DNA of 64,000 nucleotides from Heligmosomoides polygyrus polygyrus (lineage: Eukaryota; Nematoda; Chromadorea; Rhabditida; Heligmosomidae), in the NCBI GenBank assembly GCA_947396885.1, contig OX377204.1:52253139-52317138 (forward strand), in the 5' to 3' direction. This document shows, piece by piece, positions 12,101 through 22,995 of the stretch. The notes below the pieces were generated by a model. It made no database searches, was not told the DNA's origin, and saw only the letters and a list, made by a program, of their open reading frames with translations. Every line of letters begins with the position of its first letter. Position 1 is the first letter of the stretch. The position numbers were made by a program, and so were the translations under genes.

Positions 12101-13051
12101 AAGGGCTAAAATTTCTACCTTGTGGTACTCCTTTATTTTGTTTGTAAATCACACCAGCAAATGTACAGTAGCTATTTCTTAGTAGATAGTCGATGAAATA
12201 TAGAAGATCAGAAGGTTTGCAGTATCTGTATCTATTATCTTTACCAGAAGTGGATATAGAAAACTTTGAAGCTGTTGCTAGCAATGAAATTTTTACCCGA
12301 GTTTTTGAAACAAATGTTGGTAAGGTTTTTCATTTTCCACAATAGTGGCATGAGGTAGGTTTGTAAACATATCTGTAAAATCTGAACATTTTCTGAATCA
12401 AAACTTGCAAGTTCTTCTATTATGTTTGAGTTATTAATAGACCAGTACGTTTTTATCGTTCTGGTCTATTCATAACTCAAATAACTAACATATTAACAAC
12501 ATAAACATATTAATAATAACTATTATTAATCATTTTCAAGTTAACGTCTAGGTAAGAGCACTAGCTCCGCTCTCTACCGTTCGATTCGATGCTGTTTATG
12601 CCGAGCGAATGAGTGGAAAGCCGGTATCAGGCACTCATTTGGAACCTCGTGAACGACACGGGCCAACGTCTCATACAACGATCAATCAAAATGTACAGGC
12701 GAGGCGCGACCAGCAAAATAGAACTCGTAAGACGTGAAGACCTCGAATGATAGTAGCCCCTTCACTCTCCCTAATCTGTCCCCGCCTATAGTGCTAAATC
12801 ATCTGCCAGCAATATGAATCTCTCTGTGTCTGCCACTCCACCTGGAAGCAAAATGACGCGATGAGAATGTCCGTGGAAAAATGTTTGAAAAGTCGCTCGA
12901 GTAAAACCGATCAGTTCATGCTCCCGTACCTGAAAACATTTCTCCTTGAATGGTTAACCCCATTCTCTTCGCGGTGTCGTAGATTTCCAGGACGTCCTTC
13001 TTTTCCAAGCCAAGCAGCTGTGTAGCCATGGAAAGCGCAACCAGTCCACAT
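9137..13051 (-). CDS. ACTMAP: Actin maturation protease homologue (ACTMAP/C19orf54 family), 5' end missing
   Basis: In animals this family removes the acetylated N-terminal residue(s) from immature actin and has a C39-like cysteine protease fold. Three exons are visible on the minus strand. Exon 13051-12930 encodes the nucleophile motif CGLVALSMATQLLG (Cys codon 13050-13048) and ends QGEMFS at a GTACGG donor. Exon 9615-9431 begins at a TTTCCAG acceptor and carries NHEPAMRNGWGAHWAV, with the likely catalytic His at 9445-9443. Exon 9364-9137 has FAFHGKSR and ends at the stop. Phases agree (1, then 0). The last intron is 66 bp and open in frame, so an unspliced reading gives a falsely long ORF. 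The 3.3-kb intron holds a Penelope-like relic. The exon or exons encoding the start, upstream of 13051, were not found. The C-terminus after GKSR is less certain. Confidence 0.8.
10300..12300 (-). mobile_element. Penelope-like retroelement relic in the ACTMAP intron
   Basis: AT-rich sequence (10480-11280 is extremely AT-rich) downstream of a degenerate reverse transcriptase on the minus strand. The limits are approximate: no pseudo-LTR or target duplication was found, and a GIY-YIG endonuclease could not be read. A G+C hairpin (about 11311-11365, with GGCGGCCGCGAGGCCGC and TTGGGGGCTTCGCCCCC stems) interrupts the AT-rich stretch. Confidence 0.5.
11840..12284 (-). pseudogene. Penelope-like reverse transcriptase fragment
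   Basis: Two adjacent minus-strand frames contain reverse transcriptase motifs in order. The first is GVPQGRNFSPLLADL (palm motif preceding the catalytic box). After a frame change come FEFEYSKN, then FRYMDDILIVHN (catalytic YMDD box), then CNYLDLILKI. The FRYxDDIL box together with a downstream YLDL motif is typical of Penelope-like and related RTs, in contrast to the FADD/YADD and WxLPLAPEK motifs of the CR1-like elements elsewhere in this window. The frame change and lack of flanking domains mark it as dead. Confidence 0.65.
12300..12929. other. Intron sequence without recognised features
   Basis: Between the RT relic and the ACTMAP donor at 12929. It includes an inverted pair ATTAATAGACCAGTACG / CTGGTCTATTCATAAC near 12430-12480, a small hairpin that may be the end of a transposon. 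Confidence 0.4.
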
Positions 13052-13387
13052 CTTAATACTCAAACACGTATGGAGAAATAATAGAACTCCTTTTTAAACA
13101 GCTCCAATGTGGAATTTGGACGCATATAGGCATACAATGTAATTGTTCTGTATACATTTGGTGCAAATACTTTCGCGCATTTGCTGCAAATATTCTCGGG
13201 CAGGCGAGGGGGTCACCATGTACTCAGTAAGTCATCGGCCTTGCTAAAAAGGCATATGTACGTCCAATCACATCAGAAATGACCTGGACTCAGTTCAACA
13301 CAGGGGTGGAACACACCAATGCTGCACAAAATTTTTGGTGTCGTACAACACTAAACGTTATGAAGGGATGTCGTGCATGGTATACAT

Positions 13388-13625
13388 TGGATTTGATCAA
13401 AAACTTCTGGTAATTGTATTGATTCACATAACGCTATTTCCGTGGACACCAGGTTTTTGGATGATTCGGATCGGGATATCCGAAAATGATCTACTCAATA
13501 CATTGGTCCGATCGAATCCTCGGATAATTGGATGATTGGCTAATGCAATTTTTGCGGACCCAGGATTCCTGCCCGATCCGGATCGGGATATCCGGAGCGG
13601 ATATCATTCGGATCCAATTTACACT
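13388..13625. mobile_element. GGATCC-type hAT MITE, diverged copy
   Basis: Begins TATACATTGGATTTGATC and ends CGGATCCAATTTACAC, with internal TTTGGATGATTCGGATCGG units. Same family as 19305-19728 and 29262-29488, but the target duplication is not recognisable. Confidence 0.6.
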
Positions 13626-14005
13626 ACACGGTGACTCCCACCACCGAATTTATTTGCGCCGCACACTTTCACTTTTTCAATTACCAAAGTAGCAAGCCCA
13701 CGGACAAATCAGTGCTCTGCTCCTCCAAGACTAGTCCGATAACAATTAATCGATGACGATTGTACCGTGCATTTCCCTGAACACTCAAATATGGAATTAA
13801 ACAAATCCCCCTCTTGCACAACGTGCGGTTGAACAGACAATTATGAACGGCGGATATCAGGACCGGCTCACCGTAACCGCAGTGCGGGTCGCGCCGAGAC
13901 TTTGCTGTCTGAGCCCTCCTAGCTCAGAGATCGCGCGTCGGCGTCCACGCTGTGACGTTCGAACGGTGTCTTGTGCGCCCGCGATGGCACCGTGCGTAAG
14001 TGGGT

Positions 14006-14095
14006 CGTGGTGCAGTGGGCAGACGGTTTGCCTCATACGAGGTATGTCGGGGGTTCGGTTCCCGCTGGCCGCGACGTTCTTGCACTTCAGCTGAG
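14006..14095 (+). repeat. tRNA-derived SINE head
   Basis: Contains an excellent A box (TGGTGCAGTGGGC) and B box (GGTTCGGTTCC). The 5' GTCGTGG can pair with CCGCGAC. Four extra bases between the T arm and the acceptor strand, and a poor anticodon stem around CTCATAC, argue against a functional tRNA. It is followed by TTCTTGCACTTC, a signature also found after the tRNA-like blocks at 28546 and 50739. Confidence 0.6.
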
Positions 14096-14156
14096 TATCT
14101 GAGATCTGGGAGGTTCCGACGTCTACACGACGTTGCGCATTTTTTGCGCATTGTTT

Positions 14157-14400
14157 CAGCCGTATTCGCTTCGCCGCTCGAAGAGCGCAGAATCCAGCCG
14201 CGAACTCCCCCTGAGTGAAGAAAGCAGTCTCCATACGAGTAGCTTGTATGGCACACACACTGGAGTCCGTTCCCTAGCCTGGCTCTGCGCTCTAAGAGCG
14301 CAGAACCCAGCCGCGAACTCCCCCTGAGCGAAGAAAGCAGCCTCCATACGAGCATCTTGCATGGCACACAATGGAGTCCCTTCCCTAGCCTTGTTCTGCG
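14157..14400. repeat. Tandem repeat, about 118-bp unit, two copies
   Basis: The block running from the AGAGCGCAGAAYCCAGCCGC stretch to TTCCCTAGCCT is repeated twice (about 14173-14285 and 14296-14395) with few differences. Confidence 0.75.
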
Positions 14401-14499
14401 ATTGCACAATGGACGTCTCACCCGACGCCTAAGGTTACGGTAGGCCGGTCCTGATATCCGCCGTTTATAATCCTGTGCGGTTGAACTACTAACCTCGCA

Positions 14500-15485
14500 T
14501 AAAGACACGAGGGCCATTCCGTAAAAAACACGGGTGAAGAAAATAACCCATCTGAAGGCGAACACAACGATAAGTGCAAGTTCTACAGAGCTCTGAAGAG
14601 CTCAGAAAAACCTATGTAAGATGCCAAGGTCTCCACCACGGGTTTCGCGTAATCGTAAATGCTTTGCTCATTTCTTTCCCAATAATCACCAAAAATGTGT
14701 ACATGCTAGCTATTATGCTAGCAGATTCACCGTTCTTCCAAATTCCAATCACGATTGAGTCCCAAATATTTGGAGGCACTGCTATCTTACGAACAGAAGC
14801 GCTCAAACAGATCTCTTAAAACAAACGTGTGAGTGACTTCGCTGGATTCAGAGTTTCTAGACCGATTAGCAGATGCTGTCCCTTTCCTATTACCTAACCC
14901 ATTATCCTACCGATTGTATTGTACTGTATCCTACCGATCCTATTTGCGCCTCGTCGGCTCTTTTTAGCGTGCGTTTAACGGCGAGCGTGGATTGTGCGGT
15001 TCCGACAAGAATTCTGTTCCTATAGAAGGCAACAGGAACTCACTGCGGTCCGTCCTGAGAAATTGGTTGCACTGAGAGGATCCTCACTTGGGCACCTGGT
15101 AGAGACAATGATGTCGGGTCAGCATGTCGAGACAACACCTCCTCGATCCGCGCTCGAGTCAAGGCCGACAGCTTCTGTAGGTCCAAGGCGCCACACGAAG
15201 CTCGACCATTCATGACTGCTCAAATCCCGGTCAAGACACCTCTTGTTGATGAACCCATATTGCAGACCTACCCTGACGATTCTGTCAGCTGGAATGCAAG
15301 GAGCCGTTGCAGCAGCATTTCTGCTGCTCCCGAACAACCCATGAGGTGTAAAGTACGGAATACCGCGCTCCAGATCGCCTCTCGCGCCCCAACGCCATTG
15401 ATTCGCAGACAAGGCTACTACGGTAGCGACGCGATATCGAGCCGCGCTGCCTCGGCTCCCATTTCGGCGTCGGCCTCGCTGCAGC
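14500..15485. other. Unassigned sequence
   Basis: No supported gene. There are short open frames on both strands at 15119-15571 only, without splice or domain support. Confidence 0.4.
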
Positions 15486-15496
15486 TCGCGAGTACT

Positions 15497-16853
15497 GAGG
15501 ATTGCTAAGTGACGCAATCCGGAGACGATCTTTAAAGGACGGTAGCCGTACTCTACCGTATCATTTCTCATTAGAGCGCGCCAACCTACGGCGACTTACT
15601 ACTTCTGCTCAAATTTACACTTATTCAATACTTCTTCAGCTAACTCCAACTGTTTACTTGATCATTCCTTGCAGTCTCTACCTTATAAAAGTGTTTTCGT
15701 CAATATTTGCTATGAGTATTACATATTCTAAGTCCGAGAGTGGTGTATGTCCAAAAAACCTAAAAACATCCATTAAACCCGCTCTAATGTTTTTCTTAAA
15801 ACTTAGGTAATCCCATTACTCTTACTGTCTTACAGTCTGTAGTTTTAAAAGTCATTCACTCATTATTAACCGCGAACCTGCTTGTTTTTCGCAAAGAACG
15901 GCGGCAATTTCTGGTTTTACAGATATAAGCGAGCATGTGGGAACATCAGCACAGTGCCCAATCTGCCTAGAGCGACCGAACCCACTGAACAATCTTACTT
16001 AGTCTCCCTAACAAGGATCCTCTTGTACTTTTTGTTGTTGATGTTGCTGTGTTATCCTTCTCTAGGTTATGGCTCGAATTATTATTACTTATTTCAGTTA
16101 CCTTGAGTTACTATCTTCTAGGAAGTTCGTAGAATTAGCACCACGTAGAAATTGTTTTAAAGTGTGAGCATCTTTATCCCTCTTTGTAATTATCTCCTTT
16201 CTATCACTACAAGAGATTGCATATTGCTATATTACCGTTTTCAAATTGATCGACAAGTTGTTGTTAGCCGCTTCTCGAATTACCTTTCCCTGCGCATCAA
16301 TACGCATATATTATTCTAGCCGTCGTATTCGTTGCGATACATACATGGTAAGTACCTCGTCAGACCTCCGATATCTGTATCTGCTCAACTCAACGATCTC
16401 CGCTCAACTCCCATTACCTATCTGTACTATCTCGTGTTTTGGAGCAATTTATTGCAAAGTCTGGGGTTGCCCAACAATGAAGCAGTGTTGAAATATATGT
16501 CAATAAGCCTGCGAGATGAGAAAGTGGTATTCTGCCTTAGCATGTATTTCTATCTTTTTCATCTTTTGTTTCCGTCCAGAATTTGTTAAGCTAACACGAC
16601 TCCATTGTTATTTCGATGAATATTGAGCAATTCTTAGTACTAAAACCGACTATTTGAATATTTGCCCCCTCACAACTTCTTCGTAGTCATAGGGCAGACA
16701 CATAACCATATTCTACCATCCTGAAGAGCCAGATAAGCAATTAGACCCCTGCACAGACCTGGTAGACTGGCGCGCTCCAATGAGAAATGATACGGTAGAG
16801 TAGTGCCGCCGCCCTTTAAAGATCGTCTCCGGATTGCGTCACTTAGCAATCCT
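15497..16853. mobile_element. Non-autonomous MULE-like element with about 110-bp TIRs
   Basis: The left end GAGGATTGCTAAGTGACGCA and the right end (complement AGGATTGCTAAGTGACGC) extend into long inverted repeats covering roughly 15497-15595 and 16760-16853. A 10-bp direct repeat CGCGAGTACT flanks it at 15487-15496 and 16854-16863. Long TIRs with 9-11 bp TSD fit Mutator-like elements. No transposase frame is present. A partial copy, inverted, is at about 25370-25765. Confidence 0.8.
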
Positions 16854-17094
16854 CGCGAGTACTTCGTCTGCCGTCCACGCATTCATCTGACCGTCGTGGT
16901 TTCAGGTATGATCAGGAGCCCTGTCGACCGTCGCGGCCACATCGCTCAGCCGTACGATCGCCCTCCCGCGAGGTTGGTCGCGTTTCAGTCACTTTGTTTC
17001 TTCGTTGATGAAATTCATGCGGATGTATTGCTCATGAAGTAAGGACACACCGGTGAGCGAGGTAAAGTCTAATGATGAGAAACAAGAACGGAGG

Positions 17095-18335
17095 TAGTCG
17101 ACTGCATACCTCGCCCGACGCGCCCCGCCGGGAAATGGGGAAGAAATACCGTACTTCCGCGTGCACACCAGGGCCCGTATGCATATCTCGGGGCGCCCCA
17201 ACTGCAGGTCGTACCCAGCAGGTTTGGGGCCCCCAATCCGCGATGCATATGGCTCCCACCACGGTCGGGGAATTTCCGAGCCGTATGTGATATGCGTAGT
17301 ACGTAGGCACGGATTAGGTTTTGCATTTCTCGGCGAAAATGTCAGCTGCTCGCTGTCGCGCATTCATGCGTGTTTGAAGAAAAAAGGGAGTAAAGGAGGT
17401 TAGGGAGGCACAATGGGCTGGGAATTAGGTTGTAGCGTTAAGAGTGTTTTTTATTTTCTAATAACATGCCGTTTTACTTGTGTTTAACTATTCGCGTGTT
17501 TGTCTGTTTGCGAGTTTTAGTTTATCCGTTTATTTGTTTTTTATTTTATAAGTAATAGTGCTGCAAGCTATTCAGTCTGCTATTTCGTGTTAAAGAAAAT
17601 ATAATCTAACATGAGCAAATGTGAATCGTTGGATTTTTCGGAAATTCTTGAAAGCTCTGTCTCCTTTTATGCAGGACTGCTTTTAGACGCTCTCATTTCT
17701 GAACACAAGCTTCATAAAAACTCGTCTTCCCTGATTTTTTCGAAGAAATTTCATATCATAGTCCTATCCAGCTTTACACCAAACAGTCTGACTAGAAAGG
17801 TTATATGTTGAAAGCACATAATCGCTTAGTTAAATGTACCCGGCAGCGCAATACAATGGTCCACTTTACTGTTCCCTACTGCGTGATGGACATAAATTGT
17901 CATGATGAATTGGTTTTGCAATACAATAACAAATAATGCTTTTAAAACCTAGAAAAATCGAGAACTCAGGCAGCAAATATTCCTCTCTGAAACGAACATT
18001 TCAGTGGTGCTCAATAAAGTAAGAATAATGAAAATCAAGCTCTGGGTTGAAGAAAAATACACCCAACTACCTCTTTTTCTCACTTCACCGGCAAAATCCT
18101 GAGCGAATCATATGTTTTCCTTCGCTGTCCGCAGCATTCCCCTTACGTCGGAGTAGTTGGCGCCCCGGATCCGAGGGGGCTGGGGAATACGGTATCTCCC
18201 CGGAGGTGTACATCGCGGGATTCCGCCGCCCTTTAAATTATTCCCCGACGGGAGGCCCCGAGCGAGATATGCATACCGGCCCAAGTTGGGAATACAGTAC
18301 TCCGGGGCTCTGGCGGGAAATTGCGTCCCTACTCG
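17095..18335. repeat. Inverted pair of GC-rich repeats
   Basis: GC-rich blocks at 17095-17290 and 18150-18335 are related in inverted orientation (CCCGTATGCATATCTCGGGG against GCGAGATATGCATACCGG, and ATACCGTACTTCC against GGAATACAGTACTCC). They may be the ends of one element about 1.2 kb long. The sequence between them (17400-18100) shows nothing recognisable. No target duplication was found. Confidence 0.4.
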
Positions 18336-18649
18336 GAGGTAGGGGGAATTGATGGCACGTAAGAACACCCCCACGTGCAATCGATTGGGTCAGGCCTTCG
18401 CGATGGAGCGCGCGCACCGAGCAGTGCAGTGGAGCCGACGACGCGGCATAGTCAACTGGCTTGACAGCTTCGATGGAACTGGAAACGATTACAACACTTG
18501 GTGCAGTATTTATGAGCACATGGTAGCACTACTGAAGACCGAATAACCCGCGCAACGTGCGAGCAACGGATAACGCGTAGTATCATGTAGTGTGTGATGT
18601 AATTTACTTTGATAATGTACATGTCCATGTACATTGATACAAGTGATGT

Positions 18650-19170
18650 AATTTAATTTGGTCTTTTTAAAGCATTCGATAGGATCGACCATTCTAGACT
18701 TATGCAAAACCCTGAACATCTGAAGTTCCACCCACTTAGTGTGTAAATGGATACAGAATTAACTTTCAGAACGTAGTGTTCAAGTCAAGATAAAAGCTAT
18801 TTTTTAGTCTGTAAGCTAGTGAAGGACAGAGTTTCCCAGGTAGGGGTCCTTTCTTCAGTTCTCTTCGCTATATACGTAGCTGAGCTGGTGTTAAATCTTG
18901 AGGAAAGCGGCGTTCTTGTAAGCAGTTTGCAAATGATATCATGATCTATAGGAAAATTGAATGTGGAGAGAATACATCGTGCACTGTAAAAGTTTTATGA
19001 GTAGTCAAATCTGGAAGTTACCTTTTGCTTCCAAGAAAAATGTACACATGAGATTGAGAGGGTCGGAGTGCTCTGCTCGTTAAGCGCTGCAGTTCACGTA
19101 CCTTATCTTTCGATGTCTTGGAATAGGCGATAAGCAACGTTTAGTGCACGCATATAAAACATATGTAAGA
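18650..19170 (+). pseudogene. CR1/Jockey-like reverse transcriptase relic inside the MULE-like element
   Basis: Translated pieces in order: a KAFDRIDHSRLM motif (about 18670), QVGVLSSVLFAIYVAEL (18838-18890, from GVPQGSVL-type palm motif), QFANDIMIY (about 18920, from FADD), and WKLPFASKKNVHM (about 19010, from W-LPLAPEK). Stops and frameshifts separate them. The same order recurs in copy 2 at 62075-62680. Confidence 0.7.
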
Positions 19171-19304
19171 CCAGTAGTGAAGAGCGGAGACCCTAAACCT
19201 AAGGCCAAAGTTATGAAGCCAACTCAAACTACCATGTTTCATCCCTGGAAGCCTTCCATTTGATAACCGTGGAACTCCAACCTTTGACATTATCACCAAG
19301 GGAT

Positions 19305-19728
19305 TATACATTGGATCCGATCGAAAATTTTCGGATAATTGGATGATTCGGATAACGGCTATTTTGCCGACCCCGGATTTTTGGATGATTCGGATAACGG
19401 CGATTTTGCGGACTCCGGATTTTTGGATGATTCGGATAACGGCGATTTTGCGGACCTCGGATTTTTGGATGATTCGGATAGGGATACCCGAATCGGATAT
19501 CCGAAATATTCATTCGATACAATGGATCCGATCAAAAATCTTCGGATAGTTGGATGATTCGGATAAGGCTAATTTCGCGGACCCCGGATTTTTGGATGAT
19601 TCTCGGGGACCCCGGATTCTTGGATGATTCGGATAACGGAAATTTCGCGGACCCCGGATTTTTGGATGATTCGGATCGCAATATCCAAATCGGATATCCG
19701 AAAATGATTCATTGGGATCCAATGTATA
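19305..19728. mobile_element. hAT MITE with internal 42-bp tandem repeats (copy 1)
   Basis: Ends TATACATTGGATCC and GGATCCAATGTATA, flanked by the 8-bp duplication CAAGGGAT (19297-19304 and 19729-19736). The interior is an array of about 42-bp units (TTTTTGGATGATTCGGATAA...), which produces a 14-residue repeated pseudo-peptide in open frames. Copy 2 of the host element lacks this insertion near 62840, which confirms the boundaries. Confidence 0.9.
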
Positions 19729-20504
19729 CAAGGGATGTAGATTCTTTCAGCTTTCATTAAGATTAATTCTGAGCAGGGGTAACTGTTTAAATCAGGCATT
19801 TTGGACCAAACTCATTTAATAACGTCGAAATTGATGCGATTCTTTTAAAAAACGTGGATTTCAAGAGGTCCGTATGAGCAAAACTGAGTGTGTGACGCAT
19901 ACACTCGCTAAGCAACTGCATTTACAACCACGAAACGTAAGAGAAGTTTCAAAGTGCATTTGTTTAGCATCTACCGTGCCTCAGTTTCGTAACAGCTCTT
20001 GCAAAGTGCTTTTCCTTAGCGTTTACTGTGAAATACGGCGGTCGTGAATGTAATTTCGAATTACGTTAAGTCGGCACTGTCTTCCATAATGTAAACTCCT
20101 GTTCCCCTCGAAGCTGCTAAGCGAGTGGACTATGCCGCATGATCGGCTCCACTGCACGGTGGGCGAGCGCGCCCCATCGCGAGAGGCTGACTCAATCGAT
20201 TGCACGTGGGGGTGTTTTTACGTGCCATCGGGGGAATTCGGACTGGAGCAGAGATCTTGCTGATTGGAGCGGACATGCTGCCGCCAAGACGATGCTTTCG
20301 AACTATGCCTCCACATAAGAGCAGCAAAGGAGGGGCTAGAGGGCGACTTCGTTGATGTTTTGGTATATGTGATGCTCAGTGAGGTCATTTTTGAGCAGCA
20401 GTGTTTGGCACATGAGAAGTTCGACCTTTCCTTCATTCATCGAGTAAAACAGGCACTTGCTGAAGCTAATTTTCAAGTAGTGTCCAAATATGGGGATTTT
20501 TTTA

Positions 20505-22882
20505 GGTTACAGGGTACGGGTAAACCATGACTCATGTTTCGGCGGCTTCGTCGTGCCGTCGGCGCCCTCTCGATTAGAGATCCCGCTCTCCTGCCTCGCT
20601 GCATCTCGATTAGAGATCCCGCTCTCCTGCCTCGCTGCATTTCTCCACCGTTGCGCTAGAGTCCAGACAACGGAGCGCAGGCGAGATAGGGCAGCTCGAG
20701 AACTGCGCTTCATAAGCCATAATTTCGCATACGAAGGATGTCGGTTAGGCGACCTCTCTTACTAGAAACGTTGATGCGATGGGATAGTCTTTGCTTACCA
20801 TTTCCACTTTTCTAAAAGAATATTATGACAAGGACATTGTTAATAGTAACCAGTGTCCCGGCTCAAAGATGAGATCCGACTCCTCCTGCGTTGCGAGTTT
20901 GCGCCGTGGACTTGCCAGAACGTCACAGTGGTGTGCTTGATTGGTTACACAAGGTCACACGCAAAGTACTCAGCGGCTTGGAATAGGTTATATCGCTTTT
21001 CTTGTGTAGACCAATGGGATTTCAAGCCCGTTACTTCTCAAAACCTGGCTTCAGAACGCTTCGGAAATCAGTTACTGCAGTGCTGTGTGAACACATATTG
21101 GTTTTTACCTCAAAGAGAGGGCCTTTTTCGGAAGTTTTATCCTAAGGTTCATTGCTTCTAGCTGTATGCAAATGAGTGTATTCCATCACTATCGTCTGTA
21201 AAAAGAAACAGACCTAAGGAACCCAGAAAAAATAAAGCTTAAGGGTCAGAGATCGGTCTTAAGGATTGTCATCTGTCCATAAACGCCAATGTTCTGCCCA
21301 AGGAAGGCGAATAATAGAATACCATGAGGATGATCCACTTAAGTTTGTTGCTTCCTGCCTCCACTGACATGTGCTTCCATGAAAACCTTGCCACTATGTA
21401 AGCGGGATCCAGACGTCTCCACCAATTTCCTTTTACAAATCCAGTTTTGCCAGACCTGCGTACCTTCACTAATTGATGTCTGTCGTGCCACCCAAAACCT
21501 AGCAGCTTCCAGACGACTGTTTCGTGACTTTGAGGAAGTCTGTAAGCTACGAAGGTTGCGATTCTCCTCCTTGAAACTCAGTCTTCTTGCACTGCGCGCC
21601 TCCGCGACCGCTAGTGGTTATGAAGAAGCAGGCGACGAGAGGGTACTCTCACCCGCCGTCTAATGGTAAGGACACGGGTCAACCAGACGAGCGGAAAGGC
21701 GAGAGCGCAGAGAAGCAGACACTCCGGCTGCGATCCGCCGGCCGAGTGAGCTGACTCAGCGCGCGGGTGAGGCACCCTCCCGTCGCCTACTCCTCCATAA
21801 CCGTTAGCAGTCGCGAAGACGCGCGATGCAAGACGACTGAGTTTTAAGAGGGAGGAAGGGATGCAACTTTCGCAGCCTACAGACCTTCCTAAAGGTCACC
21901 AAACAGACGTCTGAAGCTGCTACGTTTTGGGTGGCACGACAGACATCAACTAGTGAGGGTACGCAGGTCTACCAAAACTTCATTTGTGAAAAGAAATTGG
22001 TGGAGACAACATTTGGGTCCTGCTTAGATAATGGCAAGGTTTTCCAGGAAGCACATGCCAATGGAAGACAGGAAGCAACAAACTTAAGTGGATCATCCTC
22101 ATGGTGTTCTATAATTCGCCTTCCTTGGGCAGAACATTGCGTTTATGAACAGATGACAATCCTTAAACCCGATCTCTGATCCTTAAGCTTTCTGGTAGCC
22201 TTAGTTCTGTTTCCTCTTACAGACGATAGCGATGGAATGTACTCATTTGCATACAGCAAGAAGCAATAAACCTTAGGATAAAACTTCTGGAAAAGGCCCT
22301 CGCTTTGAGATAAAAACCTATCTTTGTTCACACAGTACTGCAGTAACGGATCTCCGAAGCGTTCCGAAGCTAGGTTTCGAGAAGTAACGGACTTGAAATC
22401 CCATTGGTCTACACAAGAAAAGCGAAATAACCTATTTCAGGCCGCTCAGTACTTTGCGTGTAACTTTGTGCAACCGAACAAGCACACCACTGTGACGTTC
22501 CGGCAAGTACACGGCGCGTCCCAAACTCGCACCGCAGGAGGAATCGGATCTCACCTTTGAGCCAGGACACTGGTTGCGAGTACTATTACCAATGTCCTTG
22601 GCATAATATTCTTTTAGAAAAGGGAAATGGTAAGCAAAGACTATCCCACCAACGCTTCTAATAAGAGGGGTAGCCTAACCGACATCCTTCGTATGCGAAA
22701 TTATGGCTTATGAAGCGCAGTTCTCGAGCTGCCCTATCTCCCTGCGCTCCGTTGTCTGGACCCTAGCGCAACGGTGGAGAAATGCAGCGAGGCAGGAGAG
22801 CGGGATCTCTAATCGAGAGGGCGCCGACGGCACGACGAAACCGCCGAAACATGAGTCATGGTTGACTAGTACCCTGTAACCC
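20505..22882. repeat. Large imperfect palindrome, arms about 1.15 kb
   Basis: The sequence from GGTTACAGGGTAC at 20505 to about 21657 returns in inverted form from about 21760 to GTACCCTGTAACC at 22882. The arms are clearly homologous over their length but diverged. The left arm has a 36-bp tandem duplication (CTCGATTAGAGATCCCGCTC...) at about 20567-20638; the right arm has one copy. The spacer (about 21660-21760) recurs inverted just outside the right arm at 22895-22995. Open frames here are not supported as genes. It is probably a fold-back transposon. Confidence 0.8.
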
Positions 22883-22995
22883 TCACCCGCGCGCTGAGTC
22901 AGCTCACTCGGCCGGCAGCCGTCGGATCTCAGCCGGAGTGTCTGTTTCTCTGCGCTCTCGCCTTTCCGCTCTTCTGGTTGACCCGTGTCCTTAGA

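Larger units (their letters stand above)
13824..14497. mobile_element. Composite insertion with inverted ends and SINE sequence
   Basis: Inverted ends (ACGGCGGATATCAGGACCGG at 13844 and its complement at about 14445-14464) enclose a tRNA-like block and a tandem repeat. The 11-bp direct repeat TGCGGTTGAAC stands outside both ends (about 13824-13834 and 14487-14497). The open frames across it read GNRTPDIPRM, a typical translation of a tRNA B box, so they are not genes. Confidence 0.55.
18351..20229. mobile_element. MULE-like element carrying a dead reverse transcriptase (copy 1)
   Basis: The ends are GATGGCACGTAAGAACACCC and the inverted GTGTTTTTACGTGCCATC, within inverted repeats of about 180 bp at the left (18351-18530) and about 150 bp at the right (20080-20229). 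A perfect 9-bp duplication GGGGGAATT flanks it (18342-18350 and 20230-20238). The interior holds an RT relic (18650-19170) and a later hAT MITE (19305-19728). Copy 2 is at 61739-63459 with the same layout. No MULE transposase is visible. Confidence 0.85.

Noticed and set aside
14006..14080. Functional tRNA gene
   Set aside because: A and B boxes and the acceptor stem look good, but four extra bases precede the 3' acceptor strand and the anticodon stem does not pair properly. The context is repetitive, so it is a SINE head.
19304..19799. Proteins with 14-residue repeats (FLDDSDNGDFADPG type)
   Set aside because: They are translations of the 42-bp units of a MITE and occur on both strands.
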